This document shows positions 47,724-57,588 of a stretch of 64,000 nucleotides of DNA, in pieces. Under the pieces are notes generated by a model that saw only the letters and a program-made list of their open reading frames with translations, ran no database searches and was not told where the DNA came from. Location of the stretch: assembly GCF_003797945.1 (NCBI RefSeq), contig NZ_RKKU01000001.1:186001-250000 (forward strand), in the 5' to 3' direction. Made by a program: the position numbers and the translations under genes. The first letter of the stretch is position 1. Each line of letters opens with the position of its first letter. The DNA is from Pseudomonas neustonica (GTDB lineage: Bacteria > Pseudomonadota > Gammaproteobacteria > Pseudomonadales > Pseudomonadaceae).

Positions 47724-48872
47724 ATGGGCGAGTTTGATGCTATTCGGCCGTATAACGACGCTGAGGTGCCTGCTGTAATGGAGCGCCTATTGGGCGACCA
47801 GGAGCTGATGCGGATGCTGGCTGCATATCGTTTTCCGCTACTGGCACGCTGGTTTCCGGGTGTGGTGCGGCGCGCGGTGCAGTTTGCTCTGCGGCGCGAG
47901 GCAAGGGGTATCCAGTGTGTTGATACCTTGCAGCACAAGCTGGAGCCCTACCTTGATCGTGTGATCGAAAGCAGCACTCTCAACGTTACCTACAGTGGCC
48001 TCGACAATTTGCGCCAAGGTCAGGCTTACCTGTTTCTGGCCAATCATCGTGATATCGTGATGGACCCGGCCTTCGTTAACTACGCCCTTTACCATACCGG
48101 CCATCCAACTCCGCGGCTGGCCATTGGTGACAATTTACTTCAGCGCCCCTTCGTTGCCGACCTGATGCGGTTAAACAAGTGTTTTATCGTGCGCCGTTCA
48201 CTGACCGGGCGCCGAGAGAAGTTGCAGGCTTATCAAATGATGTCCGCTTATATCAGTCATTCACTGGCAGAAAGCGAATCAATCTGGATTGCGCAGTCTG
48301 AAGGACGTGCGAAGGATGGGCTGGATGAGACTGATCCGGCGATCATAAAAATGTTTTGTATGAGCCGCAAGGGAGAAGAATTTGGTCCGTTGATTCGCTC
48401 TCTGAATCTGGTGCCCGTGTCCATTGCCTACGAATGGGATCCTTGTGACCTGTTGAAAGCTCGTGAATTGGAGCAGAAGGCGCGGCTGGGTGAGTATCAC
48501 AAGGAGCCAGGCGAGGACGACAGATCTATCGCTATGGGGCTGACGGGCTACAAAGGGCGTGTGCATGTTGCGTTTGGTGAGCCGCTGCAGGACGACTACG
48601 CTGATGCCAAGGCAGTAGCGCGAGCAGTGGATAAACAGATTCTGACGAATTACCGACTATCGCCAAGCAATTATTTGGCGATAGAGCAGCAGGGCCAGAT
48701 TCCCGCGCAAGTGGCTGCCTGGCGTAATGACTTCACTCCGACTGAGGTTGCCGCAGAAGAGCAACGTTTTAAGACCAGACTGGCTGCCTGCCCGAGTGAT
48801 CAACGTGCTTACTGGCTGTTGCAGTATGCCAATCCGGTCCACAGTCGCCTGCGAGTCTTAGAGCATCAATAG
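47724..48872 (+). CDS. PlsC-domain acyltransferase
   Basis: This 382-residue protein has a lysophosphatidic-acid-acyltransferase (PlsC) domain with the HX4D motif as NHRDIVMDP near residue 109 and a downstream EGRAKDG segment near residue 192. It would acylate a glycerophosphate or related lipid. The N-terminal 85 residues and the long C-terminal part place it in a Pseudomonas-type PlsC subgroup distinct from housekeeping PlsC. No signal peptide is visible. It is monocistronic. Confidence 0.82.
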   Translation: MGEFDAIRPYNDAEVPAVMERLLGDQELMRMLAAYRFPLLARWFPGVVRRAVQFALRREARGIQCVDTLQHKLEPYLDRVIESSTLNVTYSGLDNLRQGQAYLFLANHRDIVMDPAFVNYALYHTGHPTPRLAIGDNLLQRPFVADLMRLNKCFIVRRSLTGRREKLQAYQMMSAYISHSLAESESIWIAQSEGRAKDGLDETDPAIIKMFCMSRKGEEFGPLIRSLNLVPVSIAYEWDPCDLLKARELEQKARLGEYHKEPGEDDRSIAMGLTGYKGRVHVAFGEPLQDDYADAKAVARAVDKQILTNYRLSPSNYLAIEQQGQIPAQVAAWRNDFTPTEVAAEEQRFKTRLAACPSDQRAYWLLQYANPVHSRLRVLEHQ

Positions 48873-48900
48873 TCGTGCGCCAGATGATCGGAGCAGCCTA

Positions 48901-49179
48901 TTAGAGCTGGGTGCTAATCAAACTCAATAGCAGTCCGAGTGCAAGGGATGCGCCGCCAACTCGGTAGAAAAGGCGGTCTGCGCGCCGCGAAGCATTTTCA
49001 TCGCTGTCGATAGCCAGATTCTGTGGCGTTGCAGTCATACGGTTGGCGCGGCTCGCCCCACGGAGTTGGGTAGCGAGCCACAACCAGCTGCCATTGGCGG
49101 AAAAGAAGAGCGCCAGGCTATTTATCGTAAGTGCGGGGTGCGCAAGATAATACAGCCATGCTGCCTGTAAGGGAGACAT
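48901..49179 (-). CDS. Small membrane protein
   Basis: This 92-residue protein has hydrophobic segments near residues 5-33 and 73-90 around a polar loop. GGAGG lies eight bases before the ATG, supporting translation. I recognise no family. It converges with the PlsC-type gene. Confidence 0.55.
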   Translation of the reverse strand: MSPLQAAWLYYLAHPALTINSLALFFSANGSWLWLATQLRGASRANRMTATPQNLAIDSDENASRRADRLFYRVGGASLALGLLLSLISTQL

Positions 49180-49517
49180 GCTGAAACCTCCGTAAAGCGG
49201 AATCGGTAACCTGCGGCTTGGTGACGGTAATGGCGGTTCTTGCTTTCCGTACAGTCCTTGCCTGTCTATTCTTATGGTTATGGAGAGTTACGGCGATACC
49301 CAAATGGGATGGTATGGTGATAAGTGTTTGCTATACCACCTGTGTATAAAGAAGCGCCATTTTAGGTTATTTGGCGATTTAATTCGACCAGGGCACTAGC
49401 GTTCCCGATCAATGGTCATAGATGCCGCTAGCGTGAAATGGCCGATTTGCTGCAAGCTGCGCAACCCGTCATTTTGCAGCGGGCGTGATCATTTACACCC
49501 AACTTGAGGTTATTGAT
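49180..49517. other. Intergenic region before glycine-zipper lipoprotein
   Basis: These 338 bases between divergent genes hold no credible ORF. The tract is AT-richer in the middle (49325-49385), which should contain promoters. No strong hexamer pair, repeat or known regulator site stands out. Confidence 0.3.
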
Positions 49518-49979
49518 ATGAACAGACAACTGGTGACAACCCTGCTGCTTGGCGCGATCTTGACGCTGGGTGGTTGCGCTTCCTCGTTGACCGGAGATAC
49601 CTACAGCAGGGACGATGCCCGCGCGCCACAGATTGTGCGCATGGGGACTGTGGAGTCTGTACGCTTAGTGAAGATTGAAGGCACAAAAACAGCGATTGGG
49701 CCGATTGCCGGTGCGGCCATCGGTGGCGTCGCTGGCAGTGGTGTAGGTGGCGGTAGTGGTCGGGCGATCGCTTCCATTGTAGGCGCATTGGCTGGTGGTA
49801 TGGCCGGGGCCGCAGCGGAAGAGGGTATTACGCGTACTCAGGGCGTCGAAATTACGGTCACGGAGGATTCTGGTCAGACTCGGGCTTATGTGCAGGCCGT
49901 GCAGGAAGGCGTTAGCTTTGCCGCGGGTGACCGGGTACGAGTCATGACAGTTAACGGTGAGTCGCGCGTCGTTAAGTAA
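49518..49979 (+). CDS. Glycine-zipper outer-membrane lipoprotein (SlyB-like)
   Basis: This 153-residue lipoprotein has lipobox LGGC (signal MNRQLVTTLLLGAILTLGGC). A glycine-zipper pair of helices lies at about residues 65-108 (IGPIAGAAIGGVAGSGVGG and IASIVGALAGGMAGAAAEEG), then a beta-rich tail. It resembles SlyB/Pcp-type lipoproteins that stabilise the outer membrane. TGAGG lies upstream of the ATG at 49518; an ATG 11 codons earlier is less suitable because the signal would be too long. Confidence 0.88.
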   Translation: MNRQLVTTLLLGAILTLGGCASSLTGDTYSRDDARAPQIVRMGTVESVRLVKIEGTKTAIGPIAGAAIGGVAGSGVGGGSGRAIASIVGALAGGMAGAAAEEGITRTQGVEITVTEDSGQTRAYVQAVQEGVSFAAGDRVRVMTVNGESRVVK

Positions 49980-49997
49980 ATCGGGTTTCTTACCCAG

Positions 49998-50022
49998 GCC
50001 TGCCGGCTTTGTGCCGGCAGGC
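49998..50022 (+). terminator. Strong hairpin terminator after the SlyB-like gene
   Basis: GCCTGCCGGC and GCCGGCAGGC form a perfect 10-bp stem with loop TTTGT, starting 19 bases after the stop and followed by TACGCATTTTG. The T-run is short, so termination may be partial or assisted. Confidence 0.6.
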
Positions 50023-50228
50023 TACGCATTTTGTAACGCAATGCGCTGTATTCGATTCCCGCTGCAAAGGTTCAGACATTTATACTATTGGCCTTTGCTG
50101 GTGCATTGCGATGCCTCTGCCACTGCCATGATAGTCTGTGCATTCAGACTAGACCGCACGGGTCTGCTGCGTCAGGCGTGGGCAAGACCGGTAATAGCCT
50201 TTTTGGCCATAGATGGAGTAAGTCCTGC

Positions 50229-53021
50229 ATGACCCTGGCGCTTATCGTCATTCTTCCTCTGATCGGCAGCCTCCTGCCGCTATTGTTCAATAAGCATGGT
50301 CGCTCGCTGTGCGCTAGTATGACCATGCTGGCCCCCGTTCTGGGTATGATCCTGCTGTGGCAACAGGCGTCAGCAGTATTCGCTGGCGAGACCATAGTGC
50401 AGACATGGCGTTGGCTTGACGTGCTGGGTTTGCATATCAGCTTTCGGCTTGATGGGCTTAGCTTCCTTTTCGCGCTGATGATTTTAGGCATTGGTCTCCT
50501 GGTCATCCTTTACGCGCGTTACTATCTGGCAAAAAAAGACCCCATGGGCCGGTTTTTTGCCTACCTGCTGCTATTTATGTCGGCCATGTTGGGCGTAGTG
50601 CTGTCAGAGAACCTGCTGCTGATGATGTTCTTCTGGGAGATGACCAGCCTCTCTTCCTTCTTGCTCATTGGCTATTGGTCGCACTCGACTGACGCCCGCA
50701 AAGGCGCCCGTATGGCGTTGGCGGTCACGGGCGCAGGCGGGCTCGCCCTGCTGGCGGGGGTCTTGCTGATCGGCCAGGTGGTGGGTAGTTATCAGTTAAC
50801 TGATGTATTTGCTTCTGGTGACCTGCTTCGTGATCACGCGCTTTATCCGGTCATATTGGTATTGGTGCTGCTGGGCGTGTTTACCAAGTCGGCACAGTTT
50901 CCTTTTCACTTTTGGCTGCCGCATGCGATGGCAGCGCCGACGCCAGTTTCGGCTTATCTCCACTCCGCAACCATGGTCAAAGCGGGTGTTTTTCTCTTGG
51001 CCCGGCTCTATCCGGCGCTGTCCGATACCGACCTATGGTTTTATCTAGTCAGCAGTGCAGGCATGGCGACTTTGCTGGTCGGCGCCTGTACAGCGTTGTT
51101 TCAGCACGACCTCAAGGGGCTGCTGGCCTATTCGACGATCAGCCATTTGGGTCTAATCACGCTGTTGTTTGGTCTGGACTCGCGTTTGGCCGCGGTAGCC
51201 GGCGTTTTTCATATTATTAACCACGCTACCTTCAAAGCTTCGCTATTCATGGCAGCAGGCATTATTGACCATGAAACGGGTACGCGTGACATGCGGCGCA
51301 TCAACGGTCTGCTGCGGTTTATGCCGCACACGGCGACGCTGGCCATGGTTGCTGCGTCAGCAATGGCGGGTGTGCCACTACTCAATGGCTTTTTGAGCAA
51401 GGAGATGTTCTTCAGCGAAACGCTGGATACGCACATGCTCGGCAGCTTTAGCTGGCTGATTCCGCTGGGCGCGACCTTGGGTGGGGTGTTCTCCGTCGCC
51501 TATTCGCTGCGCTTTATTCACGATGTGTTCTTTAATGGTAAACCTGTCAATTTGCCCAAGTACCCTCCGCACGAGCCGCCGCGTTATATGAAAGTGCCGG
51601 TAGAGATTCTGGTGGCCATGTGTCTGCTGGTCGGGCTGGCACCAGGGCTTACTGTCGCAGGCCTGCTTTCGGTCGCAGCACAGGCAACGGTTGGCGGTGA
51701 ATTGCCGGAGTATAGTCTTGCGATCTGGCACGGCTTTAACCTGCCGTTGCTGATGAGTTTTGTCGCTCTGGTTGTGGGTGTACTTGTCTACGCGGCGCGC
51801 GCGCCTTTGTTTGCCTGGTATGCACGCCAGCGCGAGTTGGACGCTAAGCTGGTGTTTGAACGCATGGTGCAGGCGGCTGTGCGCGGTGCTGGCCAGTTCA
51901 CGCTGCTGTTGGAAAATGGATCGCTGCAGCGCTACCTGGCCTGCCTGCTGGGTGCGGCACTCATCGTCAGTGGCTATTGGCTGTTCCGACTGCCGAGCTT
52001 GCAAGGCAACGTAGCCATGACACCCATTGACGGTACTAGCCTTGCGGTGGCTTTGATCATGTCTGTTGCCGCGTTGTGCACTGTTTTCTGGCACCGCAAG
52101 CGACTGGTATCGCTGACGATGCTCAGTGTTGTTGGTCTTGGTGTGGTGCTTGCCTTTGCTCGCTTTGCCGCGCCAGATCTGGCCCTCACGCAAATATCGG
52201 TTGAAGTGGTCACCATAGTGTTGTTGATGTTGGCGCTGTTCTTCTTGCCCGCGCGCTCACCGCGCGAGTCCTCCCCGTTGCGGCGTGGCAGAGATGTGTT
52301 GCTGGCACTCATGTGTGGGGGGCTGGTAGCGGCATTGGCCTTTGCCGTCATGACGCGTCCCTACGACAGCATCGCCAGTTTCTTCTTGCAGAACAGTTTG
52401 ACTGGCGGCGGTGGTACCAACGTAGTCAATGTGATCCTGGTCGACTTCCGTGGCTTTGACACTATGGGCGAGATTACCGTGCTGGCGATTGCAGCCATTG
52501 GTATTTATGCGCTGATAGATGGTCTGCGTCTCCGTCTGCCGGGTGGTGATAGTTTGGGTAAGCCTTGGGCAACCCGTGGCGAGCAACTGATGCTGGTGAA
52601 CCTGTCGCGGGTCTTGCTACCACTAGCGCTGCTGATATCGGTATTTATATTCCTGCGTGGCCACAACCTGCCGGGTGGTGGCTTTATCGCTGGCCTGATT
52701 ACCGCCGTCGCCTTGATTCTGCAATACGTTGCCAGTGGCGAGGAATGGACATCAGAGCGTTGGCCGGTCAATTACCATTATCTGGCTGCTGCCGGTGTGT
52801 TGATTGCAGCAGCGACCGGCTTTGGCAGTCTGTTCTTCGGCTATCCCTTCCTGACCAGCGCCTTTGATCACTTCCATATTCCGTTGATAGGAGACATCGA
52901 GCTGGCAACTGCGATGCTGTTTGATCTGGGTGTTTACTTGACCGTAGTGGGTGCCACTTTGTTGATACTCGCGAATCTGGGCAAGTTGTCACAGATGCCG
53001 TTGCGAAGGGGGGATTTCTGA
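50229..53021 (+). CDS. mrpA: Mrp antiporter subunit A fused to B
   Basis: This 930-residue membrane protein is the main subunit of the Mrp/Mnh/Pha Na+(K+)/H+ antiporter, related to respiratory complex I NuoL. The ATG at 50229 has GGAG ten bases upstream. The core shows the NuoL-like [20 protein letters not shown] and [29 protein letters not shown] segments. From about residue 780 it continues into an MrpB-like domain ([17 protein letters not shown] and [25 protein letters not shown]), so A and B are one chain, as in other Pseudomonas. It starts a six-gene operon. Confidence 0.95.
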   Translation: MTLALIVILPLIGSLLPLLFNKHGRSLCASMTMLAPVLGMILLWQQASAVFAGETIVQTWRWLDVLGLHISFRLDGLSFLFALMILGIGLLVILYARYYLAKKDPMGRFFAYLLLFMSAMLGVVLSENLLLMMFFWEMTSLSSFLLIGYWSHSTDARKGARMALAVTGAGGLALLAGVLLIGQVVGSYQLTDVFASGDLLRDHALYPVILVLVLLGVFTKSAQFPFHFWLPHAMAAPTPVSAYLHSATMVKAGVFLLARLYPALSDTDLWFYLVSSAGMATLLVGACTALFQHDLKGLLAYSTISHLGLITLLFGLDSRLAAVAGVFHIINHATFKASLFMAAGIIDHETGTRDMRRINGLLRFMPHTATLAMVAASAMAGVPLLNGFLSKEMFFSETLDTHMLGSFSWLIPLGATLGGVFSVAYSLRFIHDVFFNGKPVNLPKYPPHEPPRYMKVPVEILVAMCLLVGLAPGLTVAGLLSVAAQATVGGELPEYSLAIWHGFNLPLLMSFVALVVGVLVYAARAPLFAWYARQRELDAKLVFERMVQAAVRGAGQFTLLLENGSLQRYLACLLGAALIVSGYWLFRLPSLQGNVAMTPIDGTSLAVALIMSVAALCTVFWHRKRLVSLTMLSVVGLGVVLAFARFAAPDLALTQISVEVVTIVLLMLALFFLPARSPRESSPLRRGRDVLLALMCGGLVAALAFAVMTRPYDSIASFFLQNSLTGGGGTNVVNVILVDFRGFDTMGEITVLAIAAIGIYALIDGLRLRLPGGDSLGKPWATRGEQLMLVNLSRVLLPLALLISVFIFLRGHNLPGGGFIAGLITAVALILQYVASGEEWTSERWPVNYHYLAAAGVLIAAATGFGSLFFGYPFLTSAFDHFHIPLIGDIELATAMLFDLGVYLTVVGATLLILANLGKLSQMPLRRGDF

Positions 53022-53347
53022 TGGAGCTGATGTATGCACTGCTAATTGGCCTGCTGACCAGTTGCGGGGTGTTCCTCATGCTGCGCGCACGGACCTTCCC
53101 GGTGGTGATAGGGCTGACCCTGCTGAGCTATGCGGTCAACCTGTTTCTGTTTGCCATGGGCCGCATTGGTGAAGCGGTGCCTGCGGTATTGGGTGAGCGA
53201 GTGGACTATGCGGACCCACTGCCACAGGCATTGGTGCTGACGGCTATTGTGATCGGTTTTGCTATGACCGCCTTTGCGCTGGTCCTATCCCTGCGAGCGC
53301 AGGGTGAGTTGGACAGTGATCACGTTGATGGTAAGGGAGATCGTTGA
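53021..53347 (+). CDS. mrpC: Mrp antiporter subunit C
   Basis: This 108-residue NuoK-like subunit has three membrane helices; ALLIGLLTSCGVFLMLRARTFPVVIGLTLLSYAVNLFLFAMG matches MrpC. Its ATG overlaps the end of the A subunit by one base (TGATG). Confidence 0.94.
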   Translation: MELMYALLIGLLTSCGVFLMLRARTFPVVIGLTLLSYAVNLFLFAMGRIGEAVPAVLGERVDYADPLPQALVLTAIVIGFAMTAFALVLSLRAQGELDSDHVDGKGDR

Positions 53348-54858
53348 TGACTCATCTGCCGATCCTACCCATTGTGTTGCCTATGGTGGTGGGCGCTGTG
53401 CTGCTGCTAATGCGTGGTAGCATGAATTTTAAACGTGGCGTCAGTCTGCTGGCGACCTTTCTGCAGTTGCCGTTGGCAATCATGTTGCTCCTGCGTGCCA
53501 GCGAGGGGACGCTGGTTTACACCTTGGGCAACTGGGCACCGCCCTTTGGTATTGTGTTGGTGGTTGATCGCCTCAGTGCGCTCATGCTGTTCATAACCGC
53601 TGTGCTCGCCTTTTGTGCGCTGTTGTTTTCACTGCGCGGCGATGACGCTGCAGGGCGCAATTTTCATCCGCTGTTTCAGTTTCAGTTGATGGGGATTACC
53701 GGCGCCTTTCTGACTGGCGACCTGTTCAATCTTTTTGTATTTTTCGAGATTCTGCTGATCGCCTCCTATGCGCTTTTGCTGCATGGTGCGGGGTCCGCGC
53801 GAGTGCGCGCAGGCTTGCACTATGTGCTCTTGAATCTGACTGGGTCAGCTTTGTTTCTGATTGCAGTCGGTACCCTGTATGGGGTGCTAGGAACGCTTAA
53901 TATGGCTGATCTGGCGATTCGCGTCAGCCAGCTATCGCCAGAGGAGCAGCCTCTGGTGGGCGCCGCAGGCATGCTGTTATTGGTGGTCTTCGGTTTGAAA
54001 ACAGCGATGTTCCCGCTCTATTTCTGGCTGCCGCGTGCCTATTCGGCAGCCAGTGCCCCGGTCGGTGCGCTATTCGCCATTATGACCAAGGTTGGTCTGT
54101 ATTCGATCCTGCGGGTTTACACGCTTATCTTCGGTGAGCAGGCCGATAGCCTGGCATTTATGGTTAATGAGTGGCTTTGGCCACTAGCGCTGGTAACGCT
54201 GTTGCTTGGCGCACTGGGCGCATTGGCTGCAGCCACGCTCTCGGGACTGATTGCTTACCTGGTGGTGCTCTCGGTTGGCACCATGCTCGCGGGGCTGGCG
54301 ATTGGCACGCCTGAAGCCCTGCGGGCCACGCTATTCTATTTGATGCACTCGACCTGGATTACCGGGGCCTTCTTTTTGTTCGCCGGCGTGCTGCAACGTG
54401 TCCGCGGGCCGCGCTACGCTGCGCGTCTGATTGCCGGACCAGCCTTGCCGTACCCAATGCTGCTGGGTGGCGTGTTCTTTTTGGCTGCGATGTCGATTGT
54501 CGGTATGCCGCCGTTGTCCGGCTTTATCGGTAAGCTGTTGCTGCTTAGTGCCGTGGGCACCGGGCAGCAGGCTGCCTGGTTATATCCGGTCGTGCTGGGA
54601 GCCGGGTTCTTGAGCCTTGTTGCCTTGAGCCGCGCGGGTACCACGCTGTTCTGGCGTCAAACTGAGGCAGCTGCGTCGGCTGAGCCGATCGATGCGCTGC
54701 GCATGACGGCGGTACTGCTGTTATTGCTGGCCAGTCCGGCGCTGGTGATCTTTGCCGAGCCGGTACTGGCCTACCTGGCTGCTACCGCAGATCAGCTGCT
54801 GGCGCCGCAAAACTACATTGATGCGGTTATGTCCATCACTCCGGAGGCCAGTCCATGA
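53344..54858 (+). CDS. mrpD: Mrp antiporter subunit D
   Basis: This 504-residue NuoM/N-like subunit is the second proton-channel-type protein. GDLFNLFVFFEILLIASYALLLHG near residue 130 and MFPLYFWLPRAYSAASAPVGALFAIMTKVG near residue 225 are diagnostic. Start and end both overlap neighbours by four bases (ATGA), giving coupling through the operon. Confidence 0.95.
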   Translation: MMTHLPILPIVLPMVVGAVLLLMRGSMNFKRGVSLLATFLQLPLAIMLLLRASEGTLVYTLGNWAPPFGIVLVVDRLSALMLFITAVLAFCALLFSLRGDDAAGRNFHPLFQFQLMGITGAFLTGDLFNLFVFFEILLIASYALLLHGAGSARVRAGLHYVLLNLTGSALFLIAVGTLYGVLGTLNMADLAIRVSQLSPEEQPLVGAAGMLLLVVFGLKTAMFPLYFWLPRAYSAASAPVGALFAIMTKVGLYSILRVYTLIFGEQADSLAFMVNEWLWPLALVTLLLGALGALAAATLSGLIAYLVVLSVGTMLAGLAIGTPEALRATLFYLMHSTWITGAFFLFAGVLQRVRGPRYAARLIAGPALPYPMLLGGVFFLAAMSIVGMPPLSGFIGKLLLLSAVGTGQQAAWLYPVVLGAGFLSLVALSRAGTTLFWRQTEAAASAEPIDALRMTAVLLLLLASPALVIFAEPVLAYLAATADQLLAPQNYIDAVMSITPEASP

Positions 54859-55361
54859 GCTTTTTCAAGCGCATCCTGCCGCACCCCTGGCTGAGTCTGT
54901 CGCTGTTGGTTGGCTGGCAATTGCTGATGAATGCGGTATCGGCAGGTAGCCTGATAATGGGCGCCTTTCTCGCCCTGGTCATTCCCTTGATGACCAATGT
55001 GTTCTGGCCTAACCCGCCAAGCAACTGCCGGGTCGATCGATTGCTGCTGTTTGTGTGCCGCGTGTTTGCCGATATTGTGCTGGCCAACCTTCAGGTAGCC
55101 AAACTGATTCTCGGCCCGCGCCGCGAGTTGCGCCCGGCTTTTGTCGAGTATCCACTGAGTTTGCAGCACGAATTTTCTATCAGCGTGCTGGCCAGCACAA
55201 TTTCGCTGACACCGGGCACGGTCTCGGCTGACATCAGCGAAGATCGCAAGACGCTGCTGATACATGGGCTGGATGTGGGTGATGAGGAGGCGATGATTGA
55301 GCATATTCGACGCCGCTATGAGCAACCGATCAAGGAGGTGTTCGAATGCTCCAGGCCGTAA
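54855..55361 (+). CDS. mrpE: Mrp antiporter subunit E
   Basis: This 168-residue subunit has two N-terminal helices, then a cytoplasmic MrpE domain with VASTISLTPGTVS-type sequence (ASTISLTPGTVSADISEDRK near residue 115). It overlaps D by four bases and F by sixteen. Confidence 0.93.
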   Translation: MSFFKRILPHPWLSLSLLVGWQLLMNAVSAGSLIMGAFLALVIPLMTNVFWPNPPSNCRVDRLLLFVCRVFADIVLANLQVAKLILGPRRELRPAFVEYPLSLQHEFSISVLASTISLTPGTVSADISEDRKTLLIHGLDVGDEEAMIEHIRRRYEQPIKEVFECSRP

Positions 55362-55615
55362 TTCTATTCTGCCTAGGCATCATGAGTGTTGCCTTGCTGC
55401 TGACCTTTGTTCGCCTGATCAAGGGGCCTGATCTGCCGGACCGCATACTGGCCATGGATACCCTGTATATCAACGGTATTGCGCTGATCATGCTGTTTGG
55501 TTTGTATCTGGACTCCAACCTGTTTTTTGAAGCCGCGTTGTTGATCGCCGTCATGGGGTTTATCAGCACGGTCGCGATTGCCAAGCACCTGATGCGCGGC
55601 AATATTATTGAGTAA
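55346..55615 (+). CDS. mrpF: Mrp antiporter subunit F
   Basis: This 89-residue protein with three helices has the conserved VRLIKGPDLPDRILAMDTLYINGIALI segment. The ATG at 55346 has AAGGAGG upstream, inside the end of E, so the 16-base overlap is real and strongly initiated. Confidence 0.94.
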   Translation: MLQAVILFCLGIMSVALLLTFVRLIKGPDLPDRILAMDTLYINGIALIMLFGLYLDSNLFFEAALLIAVMGFISTVAIAKHLMRGNIIE

Positions 55616-55624
55616 GGAAAGATT

Positions 55625-55963
55625 ATGAGTGGACCAAGCTGGGTCGAGTGGCTGATTGCAGCCTTGCTGCTAACCGGTAGCCTGTTCGCGCTGATTGGCT
55701 CTATCGGGTTGGTCAAGCTGCCGGACTTCTTTATGCGTCTGCATGGTCCGACGAAGGCGACCACATTGGGTGTAGGGGCGCTGGTTATTGGCTCCATGCT
55801 GTATTTTTCGCAGCAGACTGGCGAGCCTAGCCTACACGAGCTCTTGATTACCTTTTTCCTGTTTTTAACTGCGCCGGTCAGCGCACATATGCTGGCTAAA
55901 GCCGCCATGCATGAAAAACTGCGGCGTGAACCGCGAACTCGCGGCGAGCCTTGGGATCAGTGA
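55625..55963 (+). CDS. mrpG: Mrp antiporter subunit G
   Basis: This 112-residue last subunit has GSIGLVKLPDFFMRLHGPTKATTLGVG near residue 28, typical of MrpG. It follows F by nine bases and ends the operon. The group-2 gene order AB-C-D-E-F-G is complete, so the antiporter should be functional for Na+ or K+ export and pH homeostasis. Confidence 0.95.
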   Translation: MSGPSWVEWLIAALLLTGSLFALIGSIGLVKLPDFFMRLHGPTKATTLGVGALVIGSMLYFSQQTGEPSLHELLITFFLFLTAPVSAHMLAKAAMHEKLRREPRTRGEPWDQ

Positions 55964-56151
55964 GCTCCTGCCCTTAGAGCAACGCCAATCTGTGGCGGTA
56001 TTTAGCGCCTGAACGGGCTCGTGAGATTGTCTGGTCTGGTTGGCTAGAGCGCAAAGTACTGGCAGCGCAGGGCTTGGCGTACGTTAAGAGTACGCAATGC
56101 CTGGGTGCTGCTAAGTTGTGAAAGGCTTTTTACTACTTACTACAGCAGACC

Positions 56152-56187
56152 TGGCCTGCAAAAGCGACGTACTGCTATTGCAGGCCA
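56152..56187. terminator. Hairpin between mrpG and the OmpA-family gene
   Basis: TGGCCTGCAA pairs exactly with TTGCAGGCCA across 16 bases. It lies 13 bases past the leftward OmpA-family stop and about 190 after mrpG, so it could serve convergent transcripts. There is no T-tract. Confidence 0.4.
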
Positions 56188-56199
56188 GAAGGGCTCATA

Positions 56200-56754
56200 T
56201 CAAGGCGCAAGGGCCAGATTCGAGAAGCCGCCACGGGGGGTGATTTCGATTTCTACCCGACGGTTCAGATCGCGACCTTCCTGGGTGCTGTTATCTGCCC
56301 GGGGTTGATCCTCGCCCAAACTCTTCAGCTGCATGTTGGTACGACGAACGCCGCCCAGTTGCAGTACGCTGGCAACAGCCTGGGCGCGCTCAAGGCTGAG
56401 TTGCTCGTTTACGTCGTCTGCGCCGACATCGTCGCTGAAGCCAATAACGGCAATATTGCTATCAGTCGCTGTGCGCAGAACCTTGGCGACACGTGACAAA
56501 GGCACCAGGCCTGAGGGTAGTAGCAAGGTCCGCTTGGGATGGAAGTTATTTTTGACCGGTATTACCAGACGAATCTGCTCACCGGTATTGTGAATCTCGT
56601 AATGCTCTTCCAAGGCAATGACGGTGAGCTCAGCCATATGCTCCTGGGCCCATGGGGTCGCCTCGGGCTGAGGTGCTGGGGCGGGTTTGCTGGTGGAGCA
56701 GGCAGTAAGGGTTATTGCGACAGTGCTCAGTATGGCGGCAGAGATCATCTTCAT
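56200..56754 (-). CDS. OmpA-family lipoprotein
   Basis: This 184-residue lipoprotein starts at the ATG 56752-56754 (GGAAG upstream; another ATG two codons later is possible), with lipobox LTAC. A proline-rich linker (KPAPAPQPEATPWAQ) follows. The C-terminal OmpA peptidoglycan-binding domain (about residues 75-180) contains IGFSDDVGADDVNEQLSLERAQAVASVL and DLNRRVEIEI. It probably ties the outer membrane to peptidoglycan in the Pal/OmpA manner. Confidence 0.85.
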   Translation of the reverse strand: MKMISAAILSTVAITLTACSTSKPAPAPQPEATPWAQEHMAELTVIALEEHYEIHNTGEQIRLVIPVKNNFHPKRTLLLPSGLVPLSRVAKVLRTATDSNIAVIGFSDDVGADDVNEQLSLERAQAVASVLQLGGVRRTNMQLKSLGEDQPRADNSTQEGRDLNRRVEIEITPRGGFSNLALAP

Positions 56755-56927
56755 TATTGTGCTTCCAACAGTGTTTTCCGACAAAGTGATACCAGGGAAC
56801 CAAACCCGCCAATCTGAATCGCATGCGGGTGAATGGGGCACAGAGTACCATTGCCAATCGCATTTGTGATCTGCCGTATGTCATGATTTTGGCGGCATCA
56901 CCTATTTTACGCTGAGGAGTTCACATA

Positions 56928-57578
56928 TTGAGTGCTTTCTTGTGTCAGAGCGCGCGTATTACGCTGGCCACGGCGGTGTTGTTGACGTCGGGTTGTAGCT
57001 TGTTGAGTGATCGTTGGGCGGGGGGGCAGCAGCGCCTGAGTGGCCTTCTTGAACAGAGCGAAAGCGGGTTTGTACTACGCCAGTGCGGCCGCGACAACGC
57101 ACAAGCGGTAAGTGCCAACGATAGGCTCGATGAGCTGTTCGCACAATCAGCACAACCAGGACAGACAGCGATTTTTGTCGACTTGCTGGGGCGGGTTGAT
57201 AGCGCCGGGCGAGTTCGGTCTGACGAGGTGCTGCGCATGCAGTCGCACGGCCGGGGTTGTGCTGATCGCAGTGCTGATGCGGCGCAGTGGGTCGCGGTGC
57301 AAAGCAAGCCAGCCTGGCGTGTCAGTCTTGCGGCGAATGGTCTGACGCGCAATGATGCCGAGCGATCTTACTCGCCTCAGCCCGTAGTGAGCGAGCAGTT
57401 GCCAGATGGTTCGCTGAGCGCTCGTGGGCTGGAGGACGCTGGTATTGAGTTATGGCTTTATCCGCAAGCCTGTCAGGACGCGATTACTGGTGATTATTTT
57501 CATATGAGCGCCACTTTGCTGCTTAATGGTGAACGCTATCAGGGTTGTGCCTATCAGGGGCGCCAGACGGCTCCCTGA
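56928..57578 (+). CDS. Hypothetical lipoprotein with COG3650-like C-terminus
   Basis: This 216-residue protein starts at a TTG (56928-56930) nine bases after GAGGAG. The signal has lipobox TSGC and Cys23. The C-terminal segment GIELWLYPQACQDAITGDYFHMSATLLLNGERYQGCAY recalls the COG3650-type periplasmic domain; the rest is unrecognised. It lies divergent from the OmpA-family gene, with 173 bases between. Function unknown. Confidence 0.65.
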   Translation: MSAFLCQSARITLATAVLLTSGCSLLSDRWAGGQQRLSGLLEQSESGFVLRQCGRDNAQAVSANDRLDELFAQSAQPGQTAIFVDLLGRVDSAGRVRSDEVLRMQSHGRGCADRSADAAQWVAVQSKPAWRVSLAANGLTRNDAERSYSPQPVVSEQLPDGSLSARGLEDAGIELWLYPQACQDAITGDYFHMSATLLLNGERYQGCAYQGRQTAP

Positions 57579-57588
57579 CAGTCTGGGG